DNA of 7,071 nucleotides from Gemmatimonadota bacterium (GCA_003131365.1 PKVB01000138.1:22475-29545), one strand, 5' to 3'. Shown: positions 1-5,263, numbered from the stretch's first letter. Translations and numbers: made by a program. Notes: a model not told the origin generated them from the sequence alone.

Positions 1-308
1 GCCGAAGCGAGGTCGGTGAGCAACGCGAGCTGCGTGCTCGGATTGATGTTCAGCGCGAGCCTGAGATCGAGCTGGCCGGTGTTGACCCCAAACGGAACCG
101 TCGGCAGCACCACGACCTTTGCCCCTTTCTTCCACGCGATCTCGGCCGCGCGCTCGGCGATCGCGCCGGTCTCGTAGTTGTCGGTGCCGTAGGGCAGATG
201 ATAGTTGTGCGGCTCGGTCGCGCCCCAGGGGAGAATCGCGACTTCGAAGGGCGTGTCCTTGACCGCTTTCCAGTTGGAGCCGGCGAGAACGTATGGGCGT
301 GGTGGCAT
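1..308 (-). CDS. Creatininase-family amidohydrolase, N-terminal part (runs off the window start)
   Basis: The first 102 codons of a minus-strand gene are visible; the rest lies beyond base 1. The family (creatinine amidohydrolase and relatives such as MftE and ArfB) consists of metal-dependent hydrolases of cyclic or linear amides, usually cytoplasmic. The segment GATEPHNYHLPYGTD at residues 29-43 matches the family metal site. E32, H34 and D43 have the same spacing as the first three ligands of Pseudomonas creatininase (E34, H36, D45, from memory). The later motif PFGVNTGQLD at residues 72-81 and NINPSTQ at 88-94 are typical of the environmental branch of the family annotated only as creatininase family protein. 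The ATG at 308-306 gives a start close to the usual length before the metal motif, but no good ribosome binding site precedes it; an in-frame TTG lies directly upstream. The substrate cannot be deduced, and the second half of the active site is not visible. Confidence 0.9.
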   Translation of the reverse strand, partial: MPPRPYVLAGSNWKAVKDTPFEVAILPWGATEPHNYHLPYGTDNYETGAIAERAAEIAWKKGAKVVVLPTVPFGVNTGQLDLRLALNINPSTQLALLTDLAS

Positions 309-350
309 CAATGATGGTAGCAAAGGGGAGCAGTCCGGCACCAGTGCGCA

Positions 351-372
351 TGATCTCCCGCTTGCGAGATCA
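351..372. promoter_or_regulatory. Candidate operator palindrome in the divergent spacer
   Basis: A perfect inverted repeat, TGATCTC, eight bases, then GAGATCA, lies in the middle of the 130-base spacer between the divergent creatininase-family gene and the bactofilin-like gene. Arm length and spacing are typical of sites for dimeric helix-turn-helix regulators. It sits 16 bases upstream of a TTGACC hexamer that could be a -35 box for the plus-strand gene. No regulator gene is visible in the window, so which protein would bind, and whether any does, is unknown. Confidence 0.35.
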
Positions 373-374
373 AC

Positions 375-415
375 AGGAGGAACCAACATTGACCGATCAT
401 CGAGTCCCGCTGTGA
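375..415 (+). other. Orphan Shine-Dalgarno with a possible 8-codon leader ORF
   Basis: AGGAGGA at 375-381 is the strongest ribosome-binding sequence in the spacer, yet it lies about 60 bases before the ATG at 439 and is separated from it by an in-frame stop at 427-429. Eight bases after AGGAGG is a TTG (389) that opens an 8-codon frame ending in TGA at 413-415. If translated, it would end 23 bases before the downstream gene and could couple translation to it. The same bases also resemble a -35 box, and the two readings are not compatible for a transcript starting near base 424. Chance is a fair explanation. Confidence 0.15.
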
Positions 416-417
416 AT
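389..417 (+). promoter_or_regulatory. Possible sigma70-type promoter for the bactofilin-like gene
   Basis: TTGACC (389-394) matches the -35 consensus at five of six bases. After a 17-base spacer comes GTGAAT (412-417), which keeps only the last three bases of the -10 consensus. Transcription would start about 15 bases before the ATG at 439. The weak -10 makes this tentative. Confidence 0.25.
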
Positions 418-438
418 CGTCCTTCCTGAGACATCCCA

Positions 439-1545
439 ATGGTGTTCCACACACATCCCCGTCGTTTTCTTGCCCTGTTGGGCGCTGTGCTAGTGTCATT
501 GACGCTATCTTGCCGCCGTGCTAGTGACGAGCCGCAAAACGAGGTCGCGCGGCGTGGCGACGATGTGCTGGCGACGGGATCTATGGCGACAATCATGGAT
601 AGCGTGCCGGGCGACGCAATCCTCGCCAGCGGTGATGTGAGCTTCGGCGGGGTAACCGGCGGGGATTATCTGGGAGTGGGTGGCAAGCAGGCAATCACCG
701 GGCGCATCCATGGATCGCTCCGGGCAGCCGGTGGTCAGGTTCACGTCGCCGCTGCTGTCGATCGGAACGCCACTATCGCGGGCGGTGCTGTCGGCCTGGA
801 TTCCGCAGCGGTCATAGCCAAGAACGCCTATCTCATGGGTGGGACGGTTCAGGTCGACGGGACAGTGCGCGGAGCGCTCCTGGCGTCAGGTGGCATGATC
901 ATACTGAACGGCGTGGTCGGACGCGATGTCGAGGTCGCCGGGGGAGCGCTTCGCATCGGACCGCGCGCGCAGATCGCCGGGAACCTTCGCTATCGCGTGC
1001 CGGCAGGAAAGGTCCGCATTGATCCAGCCGCGCGCATCACGGGGACCGTTACCGCTATTCCGGTCGCAGGCAGGTGGGGACTCAAGCGCGTGCTCTGGTT
1101 ACTCGGCTTCCTCATGATGGGTGCAGTAGCGGTGGCTCTTTTCCCCGGCTTTGTGGCGGAGGCGGCCGAGATACTACCTCAGCGTCCGGGCCGATCGGCA
1201 CTGTTCGGTCTGGGATGGGCGATCCTGGTCCCAATTGCCATTTGCCTCGCGGCCATCACGATCGTCGGGCTACCACTCGCGCTCCTTACGGCCGCTATCT
1301 ACGCAATCATGGTGTGTCTGGCGACTGTCCCGTTCGCCGTCTGGCTGGGGCAGCTACTGCTCGGCGCGCGCGCACGAAAAGGGCGTGAAGGAGCGCTCAT
1401 GAACTTTTTCCTTGGCGGGTTCCTTCTGCTCGTCGTGGGGATCATACCGATTGTCGGGGGCTGGGTGTCGTTGGTAGCCGCTGTCCTCGGGCTTGGGACG
1501 ATCGTGCTCCAGGCCATCTCATTGCGGGAGAGACAGCCGGTTTAA
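439..1545 (+). CDS. Exported bactofilin-like (polymer-forming) beta-helix protein with C-terminal membrane helices
   Basis: The protein has 368 residues. Residues 1-25 form a signal peptide with basic residues, a hydrophobic core and Cys25 in TLSC. The residue at -3 is Thr rather than Leu, so this is a degenerate lipobox and lipidation is uncertain. Residues about 55-205 are Gly/Val/Ala-rich with short repeating strands (for example GGTVQVDGTVRGAL) like the right-handed beta-helix of bactofilins and other polymer-forming proteins. From W213 onward there are about four hydrophobic segments (roughly 215-236, 256-280, 282-307 and 325-350), then a short charged tail. Proteins with this layout are usually annotated as polymer-forming cytoskeletal or hypothetical membrane proteins; the role is unknown, with envelope organisation a reasonable guess. 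The start is the only ATG after the in-frame stop at 427, and its ribosome binding site is poor. Codon use includes more ATA and CTA than the neighbours, a weak hint of different origin. An inverted-repeat element begins right at its stop codon. Confidence 0.82.
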   Translation: MVFHTHPRRFLALLGAVLVSLTLSCRRASDEPQNEVARRGDDVLATGSMATIMDSVPGDAILASGDVSFGGVTGGDYLGVGGKQAITGRIHGSLRAAGGQVHVAAAVDRNATIAGGAVGLDSAAVIAKNAYLMGGTVQVDGTVRGALLASGGMIILNGVVGRDVEVAGGALRIGPRAQIAGNLRYRVPAGKVRIDPAARITGTVTAIPVAGRWGLKRVLWLLGFLMMGAVAVALFPGFVAEAAEILPQRPGRSALFGLGWAILVPIAICLAAITIVGLPLALLTAAIYAIMVCLATVPFAVWLGQLLLGARARKGREGALMNFFLGGFLLLVVGIIPIVGGWVSLVAAVLGLGTIVLQAISLRERQPV

Positions 1546-1747
1546 CAACTGCAACTGAACGAGAAGGGAGCTGGTAGCTGACAAAGCTATTTCGCTCCTA
1601 GCTGCAAACTTCGGGACGCCACTCAGTGGCGTGAAGAAAAGGGCAGTGGCCTGTGCCCCGATCCACGGCGGTAGCGTCCCGACGTGGTAAAGCTTGCAGC
1701 GATCAGCTTTACAGCTGTCAGCTCCCCTCTCGTTCAGCTCGCAGTTT
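1546..1747. repeat. Long imperfect inverted-repeat element 1 between convergent genes
   Basis: Left arm 1547-1619 pairs with right arm 1674-1746. The shared core is AACTGC, then CTGAACGAGA, GGGAGCTG, AGCTG and AAAGCT, with TCGGGACGC closing the inner end of both arms. The left end starts with two tandem CAACTG units (1546-1557) followed by AACG, the same end module as the element at 4950-5218. The arms are also rich in AGCTG. The element begins at the base after the stop codon of the upstream gene and ends seven bases short of the stop codon of the convergent one, so it fills the whole spacer. There is no coding sequence and no T-run typical of an intrinsic terminator. It could fold as a long RNA hairpin in either direction, act as a bidirectional terminator or 3' protector, or be a non-autonomous miniature transposable element. 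Confidence 0.75.
1617..1631. other. Small perfect hairpin inside element 1
   Basis: CGCCAC-TCA-GTGGCG is a perfect 6-base stem with a 3-base loop at the top of the larger inverted repeat. It lacks a T tract on either strand, so it is not a standard intrinsic terminator by itself. Confidence 0.5.
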
Positions 1748-1753
1748 GAGACT

Positions 1754-2908
1754 TTAGATCCGCCGCCCCACCCACCCGCCGACGTAGTAGCCGACTAGCG
1801 CGACCCCGACGCCGACCACGAACATGTCGAAGCCGGACCGGAAAGCTCCGCGACCCGTGAACACCGATCTCGCGGCTCCGACCAGGAAGTGCGAGAGCAT
1901 GGCCACCGTGAACGAGATCGCGATCGCGGTCGCGCCGTGCCAGATGAGAAATGGAAATACCGGAATTGCCGCGCCGAACGCGGTCGCGAGCCCGGTGATC
2001 CATCCTTCCCTGAACGGCGAAACGGTGAACTCGCCGATCTTGAGCTCCTCCTGCACCTGCTCCTTCAGCATCTGCTGAGGGTCCGCCATGATTCGCGTTG
2101 CAAGCATGTGAGCGTCGCCGCGATCCATCCCCTTCGCCTCATAGATGACCGCCAGCTCGTCTCGCTCGATTTCCGGCATGAGCTCGACTTCCGTTTTTTC
2201 CATCGAGATCTCGTACTCGTAGACCTCGCGCTCGCTCTTGCTGGCGAGATATCCGCTCGAGCCCATCGACAGGGCGTCGGCAATCAGACCGGCCATCCCG
2301 GCAACGACTACTGCCTGGTGCTGGTTCACGGTCGCGGCGCCGATCACGCCCGCGACCAGGCCAAAGTTCGCAGTGAGTCCGTCGTTGAATCCGTACACGA
2401 CGTTGCGAAGGAATCCGCCGGACGCCGTCTTGTGCCACGGCTCCCCACCCTTGCCCGCGATCCCGCCGAGCGTTGTCGCGTGATCAGCTGATTCACGGGC
2501 GAGCACGAGCGCCTCGGCGCCGCCCGGCGCCCCGACCGGTGTCTCACGATGCATGTCGAGGTACGCTCTGACCTCGCGTCCCTCCTCTTCGAGGAGCATT
2601 GGCAGCAGAAAGCCCGGGCCGAACCGGCGCCCTAATACGGCGAGCAGTCGTGCGCGTCGGCTTGGACGGAATTCCGCCGGCGAATGTCCATGCTGTGCCA
2701 GGAGATCGGACCAGACCACGACGTGCCGGTCCTCGACGTCCGCCAGTCTCGAGTAGATGTCTTTCTTTTTCGCGTCGAGCTCCGCCGCGGCCAGGATGCG
2801 ATAGAGATAGGCGGCGTCAGCTTCATCCTGCCAATGGTGCTCGAACGCGTGAACGTCGATCTCGCGAACGTTCGGTGGTGCTTCGCGGGGCTCCAGCGTC
2901 GTAGACAT
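1754..2908 (-). CDS. Ferritin-like/VIT1 fusion, MbfA-like iron (manganese) exporter
   Basis: The protein has 384 residues and two domains. Residues about 18-150 form a ferritin/rubrerythrin-like helical bundle with candidate di-iron ligands E29, E59 and H62 (the EDRH motif), E107-E109, and E139/H143. Residues about 165-384 form a VIT1/CCC1 transporter. Two membrane helices (165-190, 197-222, with the motif YGFNDGLTANFGLVAG) are followed by a Glu-rich cytoplasmic metal-binding segment (225-300) and three more helices (303-322, 325-349, 358-380). This architecture is known from MbfA of rhizobia and agrobacteria, where the ferritin-like part faces the cytoplasm and the protein exports iron and protects against iron and peroxide stress. 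Transfer of that function here is inference; manganese is possible. ATG 2908 is preferred because GGGGTGA lies ten bases upstream; a TTG at 2953 would add 15 non-conserved residues. It is divergent from the PDZ gene, with 97 bases between. No Fur- or Irr-like box was recognised. Confidence 0.92.
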   Translation of the reverse strand: MSTTLEPREAPPNVREIDVHAFEHHWQDEADAAYLYRILAAAELDAKKKDIYSRLADVEDRHVVVWSDLLAQHGHSPAEFRPSRRARLLAVLGRRFGPGFLLPMLLEEEGREVRAYLDMHRETPVGAPGGAEALVLARESADHATTLGGIAGKGGEPWHKTASGGFLRNVVYGFNDGLTANFGLVAGVIGAATVNQHQAVVVAGMAGLIADALSMGSSGYLASKSEREVYEYEISMEKTEVELMPEIERDELAVIYEAKGMDRGDAHMLATRIMADPQQMLKEQVQEELKIGEFTVSPFREGWITGLATAFGAAIPVFPFLIWHGATAIAISFTVAMLSHFLVGAARSVFTGRGAFRSGFDMFVVGVGVALVGYYVGGWVGRRI

Positions 2909-3005
2909 GCCTTCAATATCACCCCGGCCGGCGCCCTTTTGCACCGGCGGCAACCCTTGGATGCGGCCCGATGTCCTATGTCACAGAACCATCAAGGGAG
3001 ACAGG
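2909..3005. promoter_or_regulatory. Divergent promoter spacer with the start-deciding RBS of the PDZ gene
   Basis: These 97 bases separate the two divergent starts, so both promoters should lie here, but I see no convincing -35/-10 pair on either strand. On the plus strand AAGGGAG (2994-3000) stands five bases before ATG 3006 and decides that start over the longer open frame from 2907. On the minus strand GGGGTGA precedes ATG 2908 by ten bases. Confidence 0.5.
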
Positions 3006-3920
3006 ATGAAGGCACTACTGCTTCTTTCCGCCGTAGCCGCGGCTTCCGCCGCGGCAACGGTGAACGCGCAGGTGACACCCGCCAAGCCCGACTCGAGCTG
3101 CACGAATTACCCCGATGGGCGCGTCGAATGCCGCATCTTTCGCGGCGGCGGCCGTGGGGATTCAGCGCTTCGAAACCGGATGTTCTACAGGGTGGATTCG
3201 GCGATGGCGAAACGCGCGGCGCTGGGCCTCGAGCTCCGCACCACCGGGACGAAGCGCGACACGCTCGGAGTCTTCGTCGAAGCGGTGACCCCCAAGGGGC
3301 CGGCTGAGACCGCCGGCATCATCGAAGGAGATCGCATCACTTCGATCAACGGGGTGGATCTTCGCACGTCGTCGGGCGACACCGACGACTCCTATGCAAA
3401 TGGGCTCGCGGCGCACCGTTTGAGCCGCGAAGTGCAGAAGCTCGCGCCCGGTAGCCGGGTGAATCTTCGCGTCTATTCGGGCGGGCGGTTCCGGGATGTG
3501 CAGGTCACAGCCGGGAAGGCAAGCGACCTCATGCGTCTCGGCAATCGATTCAACTACATGATGCCCGGGATGGACGGCATGATGGAGTTCAACGGTCCGG
3601 AGGGGATGATGTTTGCGCCGGACATGCAGAGGATGCGCGAGCACCTGGAGCCGCTAATGAAAGAGCGTATGGAGCCGCTGATGAAAGAGCGCATTGAGCC
3701 GCTGTTGCAGAAGCGCCTGGACGATCTACCGAGCACGTTCCGGCTTCGCGCGCCCGTGCGGATCAGAACTCTCGCTCCGGTGCGCGCTCAGCGGACTTAC
3801 AGAGTCGATGCCAGCGGAACCGAGCCGGTTTCAGCCGACGAGATCAGGGAGCTTGTGGCGACAACAATTCGGCACGCTCGATCCGCGTTAAAGCAGCTCG
3901 CTGCGGACGGAATCTCCTAG
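3006..3920 (+). CDS. Secreted PDZ-domain protein with a Met-rich region and octapeptide repeat
   Basis: The protein has 304 residues. Residues 1-21 are a clear signal peptide with a signal peptidase I site after VNA. Mature Cys32 and Cys42 could form a disulfide. Residues about 72-170 are a PDZ domain of the HtrA/DegP type, with the carboxylate-loop segment LGVFVEAV and the later AGIIEGDRITSINGVDL. There is no serine protease domain, so it is likely a periplasmic peptide-binding or adaptor protein rather than a peptidase. Residues 185-226 hold 12 methionines in 42 residues with Asp, Glu and His among them. Residues 214-237 are three 8-residue repeats (LEPLMKER, MEPLMKER, IEPLLQKR), probably helical. 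The rest is basic and unassigned. The start is chosen from AAGGGAG five bases upstream and the signal peptide. Its last 77 bases overlap the convergent gene. I recognise the domain but no specific family, and the function is unknown. Confidence 0.9.
   Translation: MKALLLLSAVAAASAAATVNAQVTPAKPDSSCTNYPDGRVECRIFRGGGRGDSALRNRMFYRVDSAMAKRAALGLELRTTGTKRDTLGVFVEAVTPKGPAETAGIIEGDRITSINGVDLRTSSGDTDDSYANGLAAHRLSREVQKLAPGSRVNLRVYSGGRFRDVQVTAGKASDLMRLGNRFNYMMPGMDGMMEFNGPEGMMFAPDMQRMREHLEPLMKERMEPLMKERIEPLLQKRLDDLPSTFRLRAPVRIRTLAPVRAQRTYRVDASGTEPVSADEIRELVATTIRHARSALKQLAADGIS
3645..3716 (+). repeat. Three in-frame 24-base repeats in the PDZ gene
   Basis: Units 3645-3668, 3669-3692 and 3693-3716 each encode a variant of xEPLMKER. 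The first two differ at few bases; the third has diverged to IEPLLQKR. The encoded segment has an 8-residue period with alternating hydrophobic and charged positions and is probably an amphipathic helix. Such in-frame tandem units can vary in copy number between strains. Confidence 0.8.
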
Positions 3921-4467
3921 ACAGCTCGTCCGCGCGCGCCTGCCAGCGCGCCTCTATCGAACGAGTCGCAATTTGGACGCGTTGCTCTACTGCGGAAGTA
4001 CGGGGCAACGCGCTCTGCGTAGCCGGACACGAGAACTGCGGAGGATGCTTCGGGTCGACGGCCGCGTATCCGATCCTCGGCAGTATCTCGACCGCCATCA
4101 ATGTCAGCCCGGTCAGGATGATGAGCAGCGACAGCATATGCATCTTGGGGAGCCGGTGGCGCCAGGTCGTGAGGGCGACCCAAAAGCCGCCCACGATGAT
4201 GACGAGTTCGACGCCGAGATAGTAGAAAAGACCCAAGCCGCACGTGCGCTCGTACGGCCAGACCGCCAGCGCCGCGAAGAGCGCGAACACGAGTATCAAC
4301 CGCGCTCCGCCACCGAACATGGCCGCGCGCTGCTGGGTGCGCTCCTGGGCGCGCCGCTCCTCCTCGCTCAGAAGCTTCTTCATCGCAGGCGAAGGCTCGG
4401 GCGGAAGTCCTTCGAACTCCCGCTCGATTTTTTTCAATTGACTTGACCAGTCGTCTTGCTGAGCCAC
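3844..4467 (-). CDS. Hypothetical membrane protein with three predicted helices
   Basis: The protein has 207 residues and I do not recognise a family. Residues 1-47 are hydrophilic and charged (Glu/Arg/Gln-rich, likely helical, cytoplasmic). Three hydrophobic segments follow at about 50-70, 77-100 and 108-130, then a soluble tail of some 75 residues that is rich in Arg and Ala. Conserved-looking spots are WPYERTCGLGLFYYLG between the first two helices and LPKMHMLSLL before the third. The start is GTG at 4467-4465, supported by GGGAG five bases upstream; an even better ribosome-binding sequence, AAGGGAGGT, lies at 4498-4490 but has no standard start codon near it. The gene is divergent from the S4 protein gene and convergent with the PDZ gene, whose 3' end it overlaps by 77 bases. 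The tail from about residue 183 is therefore encoded antisense to the PDZ gene and may be a late extension. No function is proposed. Confidence 0.8.
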   Translation of the reverse strand: MAQQDDWSSQLKKIEREFEGLPPEPSPAMKKLLSEEERRAQERTQQRAAMFGGGARLILVFALFAALAVWPYERTCGLGLFYYLGVELVIIVGGFWVALTTWRHRLPKMHMLSLLIILTGLTLMAVEILPRIGYAAVDPKHPPQFSCPATQSALPRTSAVEQRVQIATRSIEARWQARADELSRRFRPQRAALTRIERAELLSPQAP

Positions 4468-4536
4468 GATTGCTCCCGGCAGGGGACGTACCTCCCTTAT
4501 CTTTCTGACTCCGCAGCCTCGTCACGGCAACGAAAA
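4468..4536. promoter_or_regulatory. Short divergent spacer, two SD-like sequences on the minus strand
   Basis: These 69 bases must carry both promoters or parts of them. On the minus strand there are two ribosome-binding-like sequences, AAGGGAGGT (4498-4490) and GGGAG (4477-4473); the second has correct spacing for GTG 4467. On the plus strand no Shine-Dalgarno precedes ATG 4537. I see no clear -35/-10 pair. Confidence 0.4.
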
Positions 4537-4938
4537 ATGAATTTAGGCGACGTAATCCGGGTCCGGCTCGATAAATGGCTGTGGGCCGCGCGTTTCTTCA
4601 AGACACGGGCGCTCGCCGCGACGGCGATCGAAACCGGAAAGGTCGAGGTCAATGGCGAGCGGGCCAAGCGGGCCAAACAGCTCCAGGTTGGCGATTCCCT
4701 GCGGATCCGGCTCGGTCCATACCATCACATCGTGACGGTCCGAGCGCTCTCGGAGAACCGCGGACCAGCTCCAATTGCGGCCAAGCTTTACGAAGAAACC
4801 GAAGAGGGGCGAAAAGCGCGCGAGGCGATGCAGCTGCAGGTGAAGGTGGCGCGATCGGTTCCCGGCTACGATCGCGGGCGGCCCACCAAGAAGGATCGCC
4901 GCGATTTTGAGAGGGTGAGGAGGCCGGATCGGGACTGA
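4537..4938 (+). CDS. hslR: S4-domain RNA-binding protein, Hsp15/HslR-like
   Basis: The protein has 133 residues, the length of E. coli Hsp15. An S4 RNA-binding domain spans about residues 9-75, opening with the family signature RLDKWLWAARFFKTR (10-24) and containing the typical GKVEVNG segment. The basic tail has GRPTKKDRRDFERV near residues 114-127, which matches the Hsp15 C-terminal pattern of Arg/Lys/Asp after a Pro. In E. coli the protein is heat-induced and binds free 50S subunits that still carry peptidyl-tRNA, helping to recycle stalled ribosomes; the same role is inferred here. The reading frame stays open upstream to 4456, but homologues start just before the RLDKWLW motif, so ATG 4537 is chosen although no Shine-Dalgarno is visible. 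It is a single gene, followed by the inverted-repeat element that separates it from kup. No heat-shock promoter was recognised. Confidence 0.9.
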   Translation: MNLGDVIRVRLDKWLWAARFFKTRALAATAIETGKVEVNGERAKRAKQLQVGDSLRIRLGPYHHIVTVRALSENRGPAPIAAKLYEETEEGRKAREAMQLQVKVARSVPGYDRGRPTKKDRRDFERVRRPDRD

Positions 4939-4949
4939 AGGCTCAAATG

Positions 4950-5218
4950 CAACTGAGGGATTAACCGCAACTGAACGTGATCCGAGATATCAACTACAAC
5001 AGAACGGGATCCGAGATCTCAGAAGCGTAGATACCAGGTTTTGGTAACTACGTTGCGACGTATCTGAGTGGCTTTATGGCACAGGCGGTCGGTTGTAATC
5101 GGACACGCGCGGGATCAGGTCAGAGCGCGGTGACTACCGACTGAGATCTATGCCTCTCAGAACTCGGATCCCGTTCAGTTGCAGTTGCAGTTGCAGTTGC
5201 AGTTGCAGTTGCAGTTGC
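4950..5218. repeat. Inverted-repeat element 2 with CAACTG ends, between convergent genes
   Basis: Arm 4991-5032 and the reverse complement of 5146-5187 match at 36 of 42 positions (counted by hand), centred on GAACGGGATCCGAG. On the left there is also a direct repeat of the arm head: GAACGTGATCCGAGATATC (4973-4991) against GAACGGGATCCGAGATCTC. Single CAACTG units occur at 4950-4955 and 4968-4973 and seven tandem units, inverted, at the right end. The middle (5033-5145) is non-coding and holds small hairpins TACCA-GGTTT-TGGTA (5032-5046) and TACGT-TGCG-ACGTA (5049-5062). The element lies between the 3' ends of the S4 gene and kup and shares the (CAACTG)n-AACG end with the element at 1546-1747, while its interior differs. 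No T tract for termination and no transposase are present. It could be a miniature mobile element, a bidirectional terminator or an RNA-stabilising structure. Confidence 0.8.
5176..5217. repeat. Seven perfect tandem hexamers, CAGTTG (CAACTG on the minus strand)
   Basis: Seven head-to-tail CAGTTG units run without a mismatch and end in a further C at 5218. Read on the minus strand the array is (CAACTG)7 followed directly by AACGGGATCC, and the element at 1546 starts (CAACTG)2 then AACGAGAAGG, so the hexamer number varies between copies of the same end module. The perfection of the array suggests recent slippage, making it a likely variable-number repeat. Confidence 0.95.
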
Positions 5219-5225
5219 TAGTCGC

Positions 5226-5243
5226 CTAGCGCATCAGCGCTAG
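5226..5243. terminator. Perfect 7-base hairpin at the 3' end of kup, possible terminator without a T tract
   Basis: CTAGCGC-ATCA-GCGCTAG is a perfect stem with a 4-base loop. It lies 21 bases downstream of the present kup TAA and overlaps the second in-frame stop (TAG at 5242-5240). Neither side has a run of T, so intrinsic termination is doubtful. It could cap the 3' end of kup RNA or belong to the edge of the adjacent repeat element. Confidence 0.4.
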
Positions 5244-5263
5244 AACTCCATCTGTGCGCCCAG

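Noticed and set aside
205..429. A 74-codon plus-strand frame across the creatininase start and the spacer
   Set aside because: It runs opposite the conserved metal-binding region of the creatininase-family gene and has no protein-like features.
1546..1747. Standard rho-independent terminator
   Set aside because: Hairpins are present, but neither strand has a T run after a GC-rich stem, so only a non-standard terminator role is possible.
1889..2491. A 200-codon plus-strand frame opposite the VIT1 fusion gene
   Set aside because: Low-complexity Arg/Asp/His composition and no recognisable domain; the opposite strand encodes a well-supported two-domain protein.
2907..3005. N-terminal extension of the PDZ protein from ATG 2907
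   Set aside because: The extension would place 33 odd residues before a textbook signal peptide, and AAGGGAG is correctly spaced only for ATG 3006.
3917..4525. A second minus-strand frame overlapping the three-helix membrane protein
   Set aside because: It is Arg/His-rich and lacks hydrophobic segments, whereas the chosen frame has three clean membrane helices and a spaced ribosome binding site.
5176..5217. CRISPR-like array
   Set aside because: The units are contiguous hexamers with no spacers, and no cas genes are present.
4950..5218. Complete insertion sequence
   Set aside because: At about 270 bases with no open frame of transposase character it cannot be autonomous; at most it is a miniature non-autonomous element.
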